Source of the DNA: an uncultured Methanobrevibacter sp.
GTDB lineage: Archaea > Methanobacteriota > Methanobacteria > Methanobacteriales > Methanobacteriaceae
DNA length: 64,000 bases
Direction: 5' to 3'
Assembly (NCBI RefSeq): GCF_902769175.1
Contig: NZ_CACXNW010000002.1
Span: 45,411 to 109,410, forward strand
Position 1 is the first letter of the stretch; each line of letters begins with the position of its first letter. The notes under the pieces are model-generated. The model was not told where the DNA came from. It searched no databases and saw nothing but the letters and a program-made list of their open reading frames with translations. The position numbers and the translations under genes were made by a program. Below, piece by piece: positions 45,396-55,278 of the stretch.

Positions 45396-46268
45396 TTAAG
45401 CAAAACTGAAAATATTAAAAGATCCAACTACAAATGCTACAAAACTGATTAGCATCGCAATCTTAAGATTTTTAGAAACCTTTGCACATGTTTCTTCCGG
45501 AGGATTCAATTTCAAGCTATAAGTGCTGTATAGGAATATGATTATTGGAATTATCATGATAATCATATATGAAATATTGAAAATCTTGAAGATATAAAGA
45601 ATTGGACACATCAAAGTAGTTACAACAATTAAAATAATGGAAATGATTGATGAGATTTTCTTTCCATATAAAATAGGAAAAGTCCTTGCCCCTTCCAACT
45701 TGTCTCCTTCGATGTCCTCCATATCCTTAACGATTTCACGAGCTAAAGTCATAAAGGTTGCAAATAATCCTAGGTATATTGAAATGAATAAGATCTTTAA
45801 TGAATTAGTTGCACAAGCTATGACAGTACCTGCAATTACAAAGCAGAACCCTGTTAAAGTAGCAACAGTGATATTTCCAACTAAAGGCATAGCCTTTAAG
45901 TTTCTTGCATAAAGATACATTATGATTACAGCAGGAATGACGATTACAGAAGGCCAAATTGAATTAACTAAATAGCTGCACACTAAACTTAATGCAACTC
46001 CAATTGCAAATAGGAAATAAGAATATTTTCTTGCATTTTCAACGCTTATCCTTCCAGAAGGAATCGGACGACTCGGCTTGTTGATTGCATCTATCTTATA
46101 ATCAAAAACATCATTTATAGTATTTCCTGCAGCTGTACATACAAAAACAATCAATGCACAGATGATTATAGGCAAATCATAATAATGGCCAACAAACATC
46201 ATCAAGATTACGGCAATAGCTGCCATAACTGCATTTCCTGGACGAATAATTTCTAAATAAGCGTTCAT
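45396..46268 (-). CDS. Digeranylgeranylglyceryl phosphate synthase (UbiA family)
   Basis: A 290-residue UbiA prenyltransferase with about 8-9 membrane spans. It attaches the second geranylgeranyl chain to geranylgeranylglyceryl phosphate, a core step of archaeal ether-lipid synthesis. Aspartate motifs are NTINDVFDYKIDAINKPSRP (first NDxxDxxxD) and LAREIVKDMEDIEGD (second). The N-terminus MNAYLEIIRPGNAVMAAIAV fits archaeal members. SD GAGGGAT before the ATG. It is between glycosyltransferase genes but is a housekeeping gene. Confidence 0.9.
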   Translation of the reverse strand: MNAYLEIIRPGNAVMAAIAVILMMFVGHYYDLPIIICALIVFVCTAAGNTINDVFDYKIDAINKPSRPIPSGRISVENARKYSYFLFAIGVALSLVCSYLVNSIWPSVIVIPAVIIMYLYARNLKAMPLVGNITVATLTGFCFVIAGTVIACATNSLKILFISIYLGLFATFMTLAREIVKDMEDIEGDKLEGARTFPILYGKKISSIISIILIVVTTLMCPILYIFKIFNISYMIIMIIPIIIFLYSTYSLKLNPPEETCAKVSKNLKIAMLISFVAFVVGSFNIFSFA

Positions 46269-46419
46269 TAAATCCCTCTGTAATTTCAGTAATCCATATC
46301 AATATAAAATATATTATTTTTTAAGTATAAATTTATTTATTATTCAATTATTAATTATTTTATTCTTTACTAATTGACATTTATTATTTTTCATAAAAAA
46401 GCCACCACTTACTTTTGGC

Positions 46420-47808
46420 TTATCTTTTATTCAATTCATCTAATAAAACAGCAAATTTCTTAGCCATATTTTCCATGGAATAATCTTTAATGTCAATGTC
46501 TGAATTTAATTCAATAGCCCCATTTTCTATAAATTCATTATAAAGTTTTAATAAGACATCTTTAGTTGACTCCAAATCTGAGACATGATATCCCACATTA
46601 GTCTCTTCAATCAAATCCTTTAATGAACCTTCCTTATAGCCAATGGATAAGACAGGTTTTCCAAGTGCAAAGTATTCATAAATCTTTCCTGGAATGAACA
46701 TCCTTTCCTTCTCATCATTCCATGAAATCAATAGAAGTATGTCACTATCCAACTGCTTTTTCAACACATCTTCGTGAGGGATTTTTCCTCCAATTTTTAC
46801 AATAGCTGAAAGACCGTATTTAGAGGCAATCTCTTCTAGATTTGTGCTGTCTCCATAAAATTCCAGAGACAGTTTTGATGAGTCCAACTTATTTTCATCC
46901 CCTAATTGACAAATGGCCTTAAAGAGATTTGTAGGATTCCTTTTTCCACCATATAAAGATCCTGCATAAATGAATTTTAATTTATCAGACCTTGATAAAG
47001 CATCATCTTCATCATTAACTTCATCAAAATCCTTATTTTCAATGATTGAATTTAAGAATCTAAAGTCATCCTCATCATAACCAGATAATATTGGAACTAT
47101 TCTGCTCTTTGGGTGTAAAGTGGATAATGTTTTTCCTGCCAAATCAGTTGTAGTTGTCAATACATCCACATTTTCAAATGTCCTTAATTCCAGTTTCCTT
47201 TCAAAATGATTTCTTATAAAAGTGTGTGAAACGTAGGGATTCAAGTTCCAGAGATCCCTTAAGTCTGCAATCCATGGAATACCATAATTGTCCTTTAAAT
47301 CCTTTGCAATTGTGTGGCAGGTTATAGGCCATGAAGAGCTTATGATTCCATCAATTTCCTCTTCTTCAATAATCTTAGAAGCTGCATCATATGCAGAATT
47401 ATGCCAATATTTCATCCCATCAGGATATGCAAAAACTTCTCCTGCAATTGAAATAGCCTTTGAAACCAATGGATTTGAAAAAGAGCTTGAATCCTTTAGC
47501 ATTTCTTTGGAATCATTTGCTTCATCATATGCATCAGATTCCTTGCTAAAATCTGCATTAATGTCTTTTTTAGAAGTTTTGGAAGGTTTTAGCTTATTAG
47601 AAAAATGAGCAAACATATCTTCATATTCTGTGTAGACTATTCTGCAGTTTAAATCATTGTTTTCTTTTGGAATTGAACCTAAGTCCGGAACAATCACAAT
47701 AGGTTCCCATCCAAACTGAGGCAAATATTTTGCTAATGCCCTTAAACGCTTTGAAGCAATTTCATTTACCTGATTGAAATAAAATGCTATTAAAATTACT
47801 TTACCCAT
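46420..47808 (-). CDS. Glycosyltransferase, GT4-like
   Basis: A 462-residue GT-B enzyme. N-terminal: VILIAFYFNQVNEIASKRLR, ALAKYLPQFGWEPIVIVPD. C-terminal: FIYAGSLYGGKRNPTNLFKA, LSLEFYGDST, ILLLISWNDEKERMFIPGKI and YEYFALGKPVLSIG. An acidic insert of about 60 residues (SKTSKKDINADFSKESDAYD) lies in the N-terminal domain. Donor and acceptor are unknown; the enzyme probably builds a surface glycan with the genes to its left. ATG after TTGGTGGTTAA. It is divergent from ino1. Confidence 0.87.
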   Translation of the reverse strand: MGKVILIAFYFNQVNEIASKRLRALAKYLPQFGWEPIVIVPDLGSIPKENNDLNCRIVYTEYEDMFAHFSNKLKPSKTSKKDINADFSKESDAYDEANDSKEMLKDSSSFSNPLVSKAISIAGEVFAYPDGMKYWHNSAYDAASKIIEEEEIDGIISSSWPITCHTIAKDLKDNYGIPWIADLRDLWNLNPYVSHTFIRNHFERKLELRTFENVDVLTTTTDLAGKTLSTLHPKSRIVPILSGYDEDDFRFLNSIIENKDFDEVNDEDDALSRSDKLKFIYAGSLYGGKRNPTNLFKAICQLGDENKLDSSKLSLEFYGDSTNLEEIASKYGLSAIVKIGGKIPHEDVLKKQLDSDILLLISWNDEKERMFIPGKIYEYFALGKPVLSIGYKEGSLKDLIEETNVGYHVSDLESTKDVLLKLYNEFIENGAIELNSDIDIKDYSMENMAKKFAVLLDELNKR

Positions 47809-48047
47809 TTAACCACCAATAAAAAAAAGTCATTAAGAATACAAATTATATATAGAATATAAAAAGATTTATAAACTAATTAAAATATATTAAAATAACA
47901 TAATTTATAATTTATTCAATGAAGTTTATATAAATTTATGAAAATATCTAATTGAACATAATTTAAAAAATATTCCAAATTGGATAAAAATTAAAAAATA
48001 AATTTAAAAGAATTATTAAATAATTATTGTATTTACTGGTGAAAGAA

Positions 48048-49142
48048 ATGAGTAAAATTAAAATAGCGGTTGTAGGAATTGGAAACTGTGCAAGCTCTCT
48101 TATACAAGGACTTTTTTATTATAAGGATAAAAATCCTGAAGATGCAATTGGTCTCATGCACTGGAAAATTGGAGATTGGAATCCAACTGACATTGAAGTA
48201 GTTGCTGCTTTTGATATTGATGAAAGAAAAGTAGGCAAAACTGTGGATGAAGCAATCTTTGCAAAACCAAACTGTACTACCATTTTCCAAGCAGAAATAC
48301 CAAAAAGCGATGTAGTTGTTCAAATGGGACCTGTCCTTGATGGTGTAAGTGAACATATGTCTGAATTTGAGGAAGACTACACATTTAAAGTTGCAGACTG
48401 TGAACCTGTTGATGTTGTTGAAGTCTTGAAAGAAAGCGGAGCAGAAATATTACTCAGTTACTTGCCAGTAGGTTCTGAAGAAGCAGCAAGATTCTATGCA
48501 CAATGTGCATTAGATGCAGAAATTGCTTATATCAACTGTATGCCAGTATTTATCGTAAGTGACCCAGAATGGGATGCTAAATTCAGAGAAAAAGGAATCC
48601 CTACTGTTGGTGACGACATTAAAGCACAAATTGGTGCAACCATTACTCACAGAACTTTAAGTAATTTATTTAAAGAAAGAGGAGTGAAATTAGTCCACAC
48701 CTATCAAATCAATACTGGTGGAAATACTGACTTCTTAAACATGCTTAACAGAAAACGTTTAGACTCTAAAAAAGAATCTAAAACTGAAGCTGTTCAATCA
48801 GTTCTTGCAGAAAGAATGGATCCTCATGACATCCACATTGGTCCAAGTGATTACGTACCATGGCAAAAAGACAACAAGATCTGTTTCTTGAGAATGGAAG
48901 GTAAAACCTTTGGAGATGTACCAATGGATATTGAACTTAGATTAAGTGTAGAAGATTCTCCTAACTCTGCAGGTTGTGTGATTGATGCAATCCGTTGCTG
49001 TAAATTAGGTTTAGAAAGAGGAATCGGTGGACAATTAACATCCATCTCATCTTATGTTATGAAACATCCTCCAATCCAATTTACTGATAATGAAGCAGCA
49101 GCAAATGTTGAAGCATTCATCAACGGAGAAATAGAACGTTAA
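48048..49142 (+). CDS. ino1: myo-Inositol-1-phosphate synthase
   Basis: A 364-residue NAD-dependent enzyme that converts glucose-6-phosphate to myo-inositol-1-phosphate, the source of inositol head groups of archaeal lipids. Motifs are VVGIGNCASSLIQGLFYY (NAD fold), DIKAQIGATITHRTL and QINTGGNTDFLNML, plus NSAGCVIDAIRC near the C-terminus. The ATG at 48048 is preferred because GGTGA lies 8 bp before it; a TTG at 48027 would add seven residues without an SD. A 3' hairpin overlaps the stop codon. Confidence 0.93.
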   Translation: MSKIKIAVVGIGNCASSLIQGLFYYKDKNPEDAIGLMHWKIGDWNPTDIEVVAAFDIDERKVGKTVDEAIFAKPNCTTIFQAEIPKSDVVVQMGPVLDGVSEHMSEFEEDYTFKVADCEPVDVVEVLKESGAEILLSYLPVGSEEAARFYAQCALDAEIAYINCMPVFIVSDPEWDAKFREKGIPTVGDDIKAQIGATITHRTLSNLFKERGVKLVHTYQINTGGNTDFLNMLNRKRLDSKKESKTEAVQSVLAERMDPHDIHIGPSDYVPWQKDNKICFLRMEGKTFGDVPMDIELRLSVEDSPNSAGCVIDAIRCCKLGLERGIGGQLTSISSYVMKHPPIQFTDNEAAANVEAFINGEIER

Positions 49143-49185
49143 GATTTATTTCTTAACTTTTTACTTTTTTTCTTTTTACTTATTT
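49138..49185 (+). terminator. Terminator of ino1
   Basis: GTTAAGA (49138-49144) and TCTTAAC (49151-49157) pair with a 6-nt loop, followed by TTTTTACTTTTTTTCTTTTT. The left arm includes the ino1 stop codon. Confidence 0.65.
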
Positions 49186-49766
49186 TACTTTTTACATTCT
49201 TAGCTTCTACTTATTTTACTAATTAACTTAAATAAAAATTAATAACTTTTTTTACTCTTTAAAATTAATTTAAAAAATAACTAAAATAAAAATTAATAAC
49301 TTTTTTTACTCTTTAAAATTAATTTAAAAAATAACTAAGATAAAAATAATAACTTTTTCACTTTTCACTGTTTTTACTAATTAACTTAAATAAAAATTAA
49401 TAACTCTTTCACTTTTCACTGTTTTTACTAATTAACTTAAATAAAAATTAATAAATTACTTACTAATTTACTTGATTTTTGATATAATCATCTAACTTTT
49501 TTTATTTTTCTAATAAGATTCAGTTAAATTAATTTTTAATACAGTAAATTACTATTTTTAATTTTTTTAAGGAACAAACTTCACATATAAACTAATTAAT
49601 TTATTATTAACTATTAACATAAAATAGATAAAATTTATTAGTAATTATAACAATAAATAATAATATAATAAAAAATAATCTTATGTGATTAGAATTTATT
49701 GTTAAATAAAACATTAACAATTTAATAAAATTTACTAAAATTTTAGAATATTAGTGAGGTGTAAAG
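49143..49766. other. 624-bp gap: ino1 terminator, repeat array and pycB leader
   Basis: The first part is the T-rich ino1 terminator, then the tandem repeats at 49225-49455. Bases 49,480-49,760 are AT-rich and hold possible promoter elements for pycB, such as ATAATATAATAAAAAATAAT at about 49650-49680. No open frame was seen. Confidence 0.55.
49225..49455. repeat. 50-54-bp tandem repeats, 5 units of two types
   Basis: TAAAAATTAATAAC-like words begin at 49233, 49287, 49341, 49391 and 49442 (steps of 54, 54, 50 and 51). The first two units continue with TTTTTTTACTCTTTAAAATT; the next two with CACTTTTCACTGTTTTTACT. The array is thus two tandem duplications that share the same border word. Confidence 0.88.
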
Positions 49767-51497
49767 ATGAAAGTAAAAATTACAGAAACTGCATTCAGAG
49801 ATGCTCACCAATCCCTCTTGGCAACCAGAATGAGAACAAGAGATATGGAGCCTATTATTGAGGAAATGGATAAGGTTGGTTATCATGCTATTGAAGCATG
49901 GGGTGGAGCTACCTTTGATACTTGTATAAGATATTTAAATGAAGACCCATGGGAAAGATTAAGAATATTAAAGGAAAATTTTACAGAAACTCCATTGCAA
50001 ATGCTCCTCAGAGGCCAAAACTTATTAGGATACAAACATTATGCTGATGATATCGTAACAAAATTTGTAGAAAAATCCTATGAAAACGGTATTGACATTT
50101 TTAGAATTTTTGATGCAATGAACGATATAAGAAATATGGAACAATCCATTAAAGTAGCTAAAGCTCAAGGCGCTCATGTTCAAGGAACTATCAGTTACAC
50201 TATCAGTCCAGTTCACACTGTAGACAAATTTGTAGAATTTGCTAAAGAGCTTGAAGCACTTGAATGTGATTCAATAGCTATTAAGGATATGGCTGGTTTG
50301 ATTAGCCCAGCAGTCGTATTCGAATTAGTCAGCAGATTAAAAGAAGAAACTGATTTGCTCGTAAACTTACATTCACACTGTACCAGTGGTATGACTCCTA
50401 TCAGTTATTATGCTGCATGCCAAGCAGGTGTAGATATTTTAGACACTGCAATCTCACCTATTGCTTGGGGTACTTCCCAACCACCAACAGAAAGTATTGT
50501 AGCATCACTTCAAGGAACTGAATATGACACTGAACTTGATTTGAAAATTTTAAATCAAATTAAGAAATACTTTGAAACCCTTAGAGAAAAATACGAAGGA
50601 TACATCGATCCAATCAGTGAAAGAATTGATACTGATGTATTGATGTACCAAATCCCTGGAGGAATGCTCTCCAACTTGATTTCACAATTAAAGCAACAAA
50701 ATGCTTTAGACAGATATCAAGACGTATTGGAAGAAATGCCTCGTGTAAGAGAAGACATGGGATACCCTCCACTTGTAACTCCAACAAGCCAAATTGTTGG
50801 TATTCAAGCAGTAATGAATGTCATTAATGGGGAAAGATACAAAATCGTATCTAACGAAGTAAAAGATTATATGAAAGGTTACTATGGACGTTCTCCAGCA
50901 CCAATCAATCAAGAAATTGCTAAAAAGATCATTGGTGATGAAGAGCCTATTACCTGCAGACCTGCAGATTTAATAGAGCCTGAATATGAAAACTTCAAGA
51001 AAGAAGGGGAAGAATTAGGAATCATCAACAAAGAAGAGGATGTTCTTACCCTTGCAATGTTACCTCCAGTAGCTAAACAATTCCTTAAAGGAGAACTTGA
51101 AGAAGAAGAATTCCCAGAAGCTAAAAAAATCGCAGATGTTGGCGATAATGACTTAGGAGCTATTCCAACCGAATACTCTGTAGAAGTTGATGGGGATGTC
51201 TTTGATGTCAAGATCATACCTACAGGATACTTGCAAATTGAAGAGAAGAAAGGTGGAAATGTAGGACCAGTACAAGGTGCACTTACTGCATCCATGCAAG
51301 GTATGGTACTTAAAATCAAAGTAAATACTGGTGATAAGGTACAAAAAGGTTCTGTAGTAGCAGTTCTTGAAGCTATGAAAATGGAAAACGATATCTATGC
51401 TGAAGAAGACGGTATTGTTGAACAAATTTTCGTAGAAGAAGGAGATACTGTTAATGCAGGAGACAGCTTAATGCTGATTAAACCTTTAGATGAATAA
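49767..51497 (+). CDS. pycB: Pyruvate carboxylase subunit B with biotin domain
   Basis: A 576-residue carboxyltransferase subunit of the two-part archaeal pyruvate carboxylase, which makes oxaloacetate for biosynthesis. The catalytic TIM barrel begins TAFRDAHQSLLATRMRTRDM, with GGATFDTCIRYL, NPW-like LLRGQNLLGYKHY and the metal-binding LHSHCTSGM. The C-terminal biotinyl domain carries the lysine in VLEAMKMENDIYAEEDG (about residue 538). The linker between them is acidic. The biotin-carboxylase subunit PycA is not in this window. ATG after GTGAGGTGTAAAG. A strong terminator follows. Confidence 0.94.
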   Translation: MKVKITETAFRDAHQSLLATRMRTRDMEPIIEEMDKVGYHAIEAWGGATFDTCIRYLNEDPWERLRILKENFTETPLQMLLRGQNLLGYKHYADDIVTKFVEKSYENGIDIFRIFDAMNDIRNMEQSIKVAKAQGAHVQGTISYTISPVHTVDKFVEFAKELEALECDSIAIKDMAGLISPAVVFELVSRLKEETDLLVNLHSHCTSGMTPISYYAACQAGVDILDTAISPIAWGTSQPPTESIVASLQGTEYDTELDLKILNQIKKYFETLREKYEGYIDPISERIDTDVLMYQIPGGMLSNLISQLKQQNALDRYQDVLEEMPRVREDMGYPPLVTPTSQIVGIQAVMNVINGERYKIVSNEVKDYMKGYYGRSPAPINQEIAKKIIGDEEPITCRPADLIEPEYENFKKEGEELGIINKEEDVLTLAMLPPVAKQFLKGELEEEEFPEAKKIADVGDNDLGAIPTEYSVEVDGDVFDVKIIPTGYLQIEEKKGGNVGPVQGALTASMQGMVLKIKVNTGDKVQKGSVVAVLEAMKMENDIYAEEDGIVEQIFVEEGDTVNAGDSLMLIKPLDE

Positions 51498-51531
51498 TGG
51501 TAATTCTTATTACCATTTATTATTTTTTTTT
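51496..51531 (+). terminator. Terminator of pycB
   Basis: AATGGTAAT (51496-51504), loop TCTT, ATTACCATT (51509-51517) make a perfect 9-bp stem, followed by TATTATTTTTTTTTAG. The stem begins in the stop codon region of pycB. Confidence 0.75.
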
Positions 51532-51764
51532 AGAGATTTTCTAATCTCTTTACACCTTATTTACTTAACTAAAAAAAAACTATTTTTATTGAAAATTTCT
51601 AAATAACAATATAAAACTGCTCCTTTTAAAAATATTCATATTAATTCAAAGTATTTTTATTTAAAAAAAGATAACTGAAATTTTATTTTTAAAAAAAAGA
51701 TTATAAAAAATTATTAGAAATATCGATTTAATTACTTAAAAAAATATAGAAAAAAGAATTGAAA

Positions 51765-52373
51765 TTATCCATTTCCAATTCCTAAAAAGAAATAGTCATA
51801 TGTGTTTTGTAATGTATCTGGTGCCATCCAAGGATAAGTTTTTGCCAAATATTCCTTTATTTCATCAGCACGTAAAATAACATCTGCCTTATTGGCAAAC
51901 TTCTGAGAACGGAAATAATCATTTAAGTCATCACTGATTTCACGAGATTCCTCATATAAATGCATCAAATGAGGTATTGGAACATGAGGCAAAACCTCAT
52001 GAAGAATATCTGCTGGAATCAAATCAAAATGATTGGCAATTGCAAAGTTAAAGATTACATTCAACAAAAGATCTTTTGTATCGAGAACAACACGTTTTGG
52101 AATATTTTGAGCCTGCTTTTCAGTAATCACACCATCCTTTAAAGCACTATCAACATCTGTTTCAACAACTATCTTTAAAGAATTATTGAATCTTCCCCTT
52201 TTTATCTGAATAGCAAAAATAACCATGCAGACAACAGACAAAACCGCACATAGCAAAGATAGAATTAGCACTATGTCTGATTTGATAGTAAATTCATTGT
52301 AAATCAATGTTATTAGAGCCACTATGATAAAAAGTCTGGACAACAATGCCAAATTTAATCTTGGAATTTTCAT
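51765..52373 (-). CDS. Membrane protein of unknown function
   Basis: I do not recognise this 202-residue protein. Two N-terminal hydrophobic helices (residues about 8-25 and 33-56) make a hairpin in the membrane. A cytosolic helical domain of about 140 residues follows (DSALKDGVITEKQAQNIPKR, HFDLIPADILHEVLPHVPIP and LMHLYEESREISDDLNDYFR). The NH2 side starts with basic MKIPRLN. It is between pycB and larC and convergent with pycB. No enzymatic motif is visible. ATG behind TGTGAAA. Confidence 0.65.
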   Translation of the reverse strand: MKIPRLNLALLSRLFIIVALITLIYNEFTIKSDIVLILSLLCAVLSVVCMVIFAIQIKRGRFNNSLKIVVETDVDSALKDGVITEKQAQNIPKRVVLDTKDLLLNVIFNFAIANHFDLIPADILHEVLPHVPIPHLMHLYEESREISDDLNDYFRSQKFANKADVILRADEIKEYLAKTYPWMAPDTLQNTYDYFFLGIGNG

Positions 52374-52516
52374 ATTTTCACATATAATAATTATGATTAG
52401 TTTTATTTAAATAATTCTATTTTATCTTTAGATATTTTTTTAGAAGTTTTAAAAATTATAAACTGAAATTTCATATTAAATAATTTTTCAACCATTTCTA
52501 AAAAATTATAAAAATT

Positions 52517-53791
52517 CTACTCCCTATTATTTTCTATAAAGTCACGAATCATAGTATTTGCAACATCTCTGATTTCGATTAAAGGAATGTCCTGCTCTAC
52601 AGATATTCTACGCAAATCCTCATATTCAGGCCTATGAGAAATGATTTCATCACCAATTAATCCTATCTTAAAGTTAATTGTGTAGATATGATTTCCCACA
52701 TTAATGTCTAAAGGAACAAACTGCCTTTCAGCCACTCCTCTATGAGTGTTTTCAGAAATTCTAATTCCTAAAGTGCCGGTTTCCTTAAACAGGATATTCA
52801 CCAAATGGTCAACTAAACGTGGCTTGCAAATGATCTTAATCAAATGACCTGGCCTGTTTTTCTTCATGGTAATTGGAACCATTGAAACATCAGAAGCCCC
52901 TTCAATCAATAATAGGTCAAAGAGGAATCCTAATTCTTCACCAGACATATGGTCAATGTTTGTTTCAATAACGCAAATCTTATGTTTCTCATTTGTTTGC
53001 TTTGATTTGATGACTCTCAAAACATTTGGGAAATCAAAGTCTTTTGAACCGCAGCCATATGCAATCTCTTCAGGAGACATCATAGGAGCAAATTCCAAAA
53101 ACTCATCACAGAATTCCATATATAATGCACATCCTGTAGGAGTTGCCAGTTCAGAGTTTACAGGACCTCCAATGCATTTGGCTTCACCTTTAGAAAAGTC
53201 TCCAAACTCACTATCAGACAATCCTTTAAGAATGTCTAAAGATGCAGGAGCTGGAACAGGGATTCTGCCATGAGCAGTTTCAACAACTCCTCCCCCAACA
53301 GCAATAGGAAGGCCAACAACCTTGTCCTTATCCATACCTAAATCAAAATAAGCACAAATAGAACCTAAAACATCTGCAACAGCATCTGCAGCACCTACTT
53401 CATGAAAATGAACTTCATCTAAACTTTTTCCATGAACCTTTGATTCGGAAATGGCTATTCTTTTAAAAACTGATTTAGCCATTTCAACCATTTCATCAGT
53501 TAAATTTTCAATTTCGCCAAATTTTAAAAGGTCTATCTTTTCAATAAAATCTGAAAAATGAATATGATGGTTATTCTCATGCTCTTCATTAAGTGTTTTG
53601 ACATTACAAAATGTTGCATCAATACCTGCCTTATCCACTTTAGATAAGGACACTTCCACTTCACCAAAATCAAATGCAACATCTTCCATGAGATTCTTTA
53701 CCTTGTCTTCATCAGCTCCCAAATCAACAAGAGCTCCAATAATCATATTCCCAGAAATTCCTGCACTCTGTGGATCTATAATATAAACCAT
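52517..53791 (-). CDS. larC: LarC-type nickel-pincer cofactor protein (DUF111)
   Basis: A 424-residue LarC. In lactate racemase maturation LarC is the CTP-dependent nickel-insertion (cyclometallase) step of the nickel-pincer nucleotide. Family signatures: DPQSAGISGNMIIGALVDLG, VHFHEVGAADAVADVLGS, GGGVVETAHGRIPVPAPASL, TPTGCALYMEF and ETNIDHMSGEELGFL. It is full length in one frame, while many bacterial LarC genes are split. LarB and LarE are not in the window; in methanogens the target enzyme is not settled. It is divergent from the cobalamin genes at 54056. Confidence 0.92.
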   Translation of the reverse strand: MVYIIDPQSAGISGNMIIGALVDLGADEDKVKNLMEDVAFDFGEVEVSLSKVDKAGIDATFCNVKTLNEEHENNHHIHFSDFIEKIDLLKFGEIENLTDEMVEMAKSVFKRIAISESKVHGKSLDEVHFHEVGAADAVADVLGSICAYFDLGMDKDKVVGLPIAVGGGVVETAHGRIPVPAPASLDILKGLSDSEFGDFSKGEAKCIGGPVNSELATPTGCALYMEFCDEFLEFAPMMSPEEIAYGCGSKDFDFPNVLRVIKSKQTNEKHKICVIETNIDHMSGEELGFLFDLLLIEGASDVSMVPITMKKNRPGHLIKIICKPRLVDHLVNILFKETGTLGIRISENTHRGVAERQFVPLDINVGNHIYTINFKIGLIGDEIISHRPEYEDLRRISVEQDIPLIEIRDVANTMIRDFIENNRE

Positions 53792-54055
53792 AAAATTACA
53801 TCCCTGTTATAAAATAATCATTTAAAATTCAATTAATTTCAATTCTAACAATGATAATGATATAAATTAATTTATATAAAATCTTCAAATTAATATTTAT
53901 AATTATAATTAAATAATATTTGTTATATAAATATATTTAAAAATATAGATTAAATGATTAAGGATAAAGAAATCATTAAATAAGATAAAAAACCATTTAA
54001 ATAGAATAATAAAATCATTTTTAAGATTATCAGACAATTTAAAAGAGGAATCTAA

Positions 54056-55258
54056 TTGGCTAAAAAAAATAAAAACAAAAAGGAAATTGCAAGCATCAAA
54101 AACAAATTGGTTAACGGAGAACTAATAAGAAATGAAGATGCATTGTATATAAACAATCCAGATTATTTTTTAACTTTCAGCGATTTGGAAATAAGCGATG
54201 GAATCGACATAATAGAAAATATCATGATTCTCTCAAACAATTACATAAACTTTAACAGACAAAATGAGGATGATGACTTAACTGATGTCGAATTAATGGA
54301 AATCACTGAAGAATATAAAGAAAATAATGCAATTGAAGGAGGATATATCTGCCAAAGATTTGATAAGGAAGAGCATATCATCAATAGCTACGATGACATT
54401 ACAGTCATTACAGTCATTTCCAATGACCTTGAAGTGCAAGACTTTTATAATGATTTGAAGGTTGTAAACAGTTGGAAAGGATTTGAAAATGCCAAACTTA
54501 ATTTTGGACAAATAATACTGTTGAATCATGCATTCAGTCCTAAACTCCTTATACAACTTTATAAAATTGCAACAAAGCAAAAGGCAAGATTCTTTGAATC
54601 CCTTCACTTTCCAATCCACATAAACAATATACTAAACAATGAAGATTTCCTGGTGATTGCATCTAATCTTCCAGAGGAAACCTTAGACCAGGATTATATT
54701 ATGGAAATTGGCTTGGACATAACCAATATGGAATACGAAGATGATGAAGTTGACCTTAAGGAATTTACCCAAAGAATAGAGGATGCTGTTGTCATCAGCT
54801 GTGAAGATGCTTTAGAAAAAATCAATTTAAGCATAGGAATATTAGATTATCTTGTCAGCGAAGGAATTCTCATAAAAGATGTTATTGAAGTTGGAATGAG
54901 CCTTTTGGAAGGAATCGAAGAAAGCGATGAGTTAAAGGAAAAATTAGAAAAGCAATTGCTTAAGTCAGTGAAAGATAAAAATATCAACGCCCTTTTAATT
55001 GGAGCCATCCGCATGGAAGAGGACTTTAATAAAGGAAGAGTTCGTGAAATTAATTTAAATGAAAAATTGGTTCATTTTTACCCAGATCAACTTATTGGAG
55101 CAACAATTGCAAATCAAATAGCTGGCACTAAGGCCCTATTAAACTTTAGAAGATACAGCCAAAGCAAGCCAGGAATATTATATGGATTAGGACCTATATT
55201 ATCAAATGCATTTGCAGGATTAATCGCTGGTTGCATGACAAAAATACTTGATGAATAA
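54056..55258 (+). CDS. CobZ-like phosphatase with an extra N-terminal domain (TTG start)
   Basis: A 400-residue protein. The last about 170 residues (ILDYLVSEGILIKDVIEVGM, then LLKSVKDKNINALLIGAIR and GATIANQIAGTKALLNFRRY) match the PgpA-like alpha-ribazole-5'-phosphate phosphatase CobZ of archaeal cobamide synthesis. The first about 225 residues are alpha/beta, with no motif I can name. In the related CbiS the N-domain is a CbiZ amidohydrolase, but that pattern is not obvious here. The start is TTG at 54056 with GAGGAAT before it. It lies 20 bp upstream of cobS, so both probably complete the lower ligand and nucleotide loop of cobamides. Confidence 0.68.
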   Translation: MAKKNKNKKEIASIKNKLVNGELIRNEDALYINNPDYFLTFSDLEISDGIDIIENIMILSNNYINFNRQNEDDDLTDVELMEITEEYKENNAIEGGYICQRFDKEEHIINSYDDITVITVISNDLEVQDFYNDLKVVNSWKGFENAKLNFGQIILLNHAFSPKLLIQLYKIATKQKARFFESLHFPIHINNILNNEDFLVIASNLPEETLDQDYIMEIGLDITNMEYEDDEVDLKEFTQRIEDAVVISCEDALEKINLSIGILDYLVSEGILIKDVIEVGMSLLEGIEESDELKEKLEKQLLKSVKDKNINALLIGAIRMEEDFNKGRVREINLNEKLVHFYPDQLIGATIANQIAGTKALLNFRRYSQSKPGILYGLGPILSNAFAGLIAGCMTKILDE

Positions 55259-55278
55259 AAAGATATGGATTTGATGAT

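Noticed and set aside
49143..49766. Possible riboswitch or leader RNA before pycB
   Set aside because: The region is made of tandem AT-rich repeats and no conserved GC-containing stems were seen.
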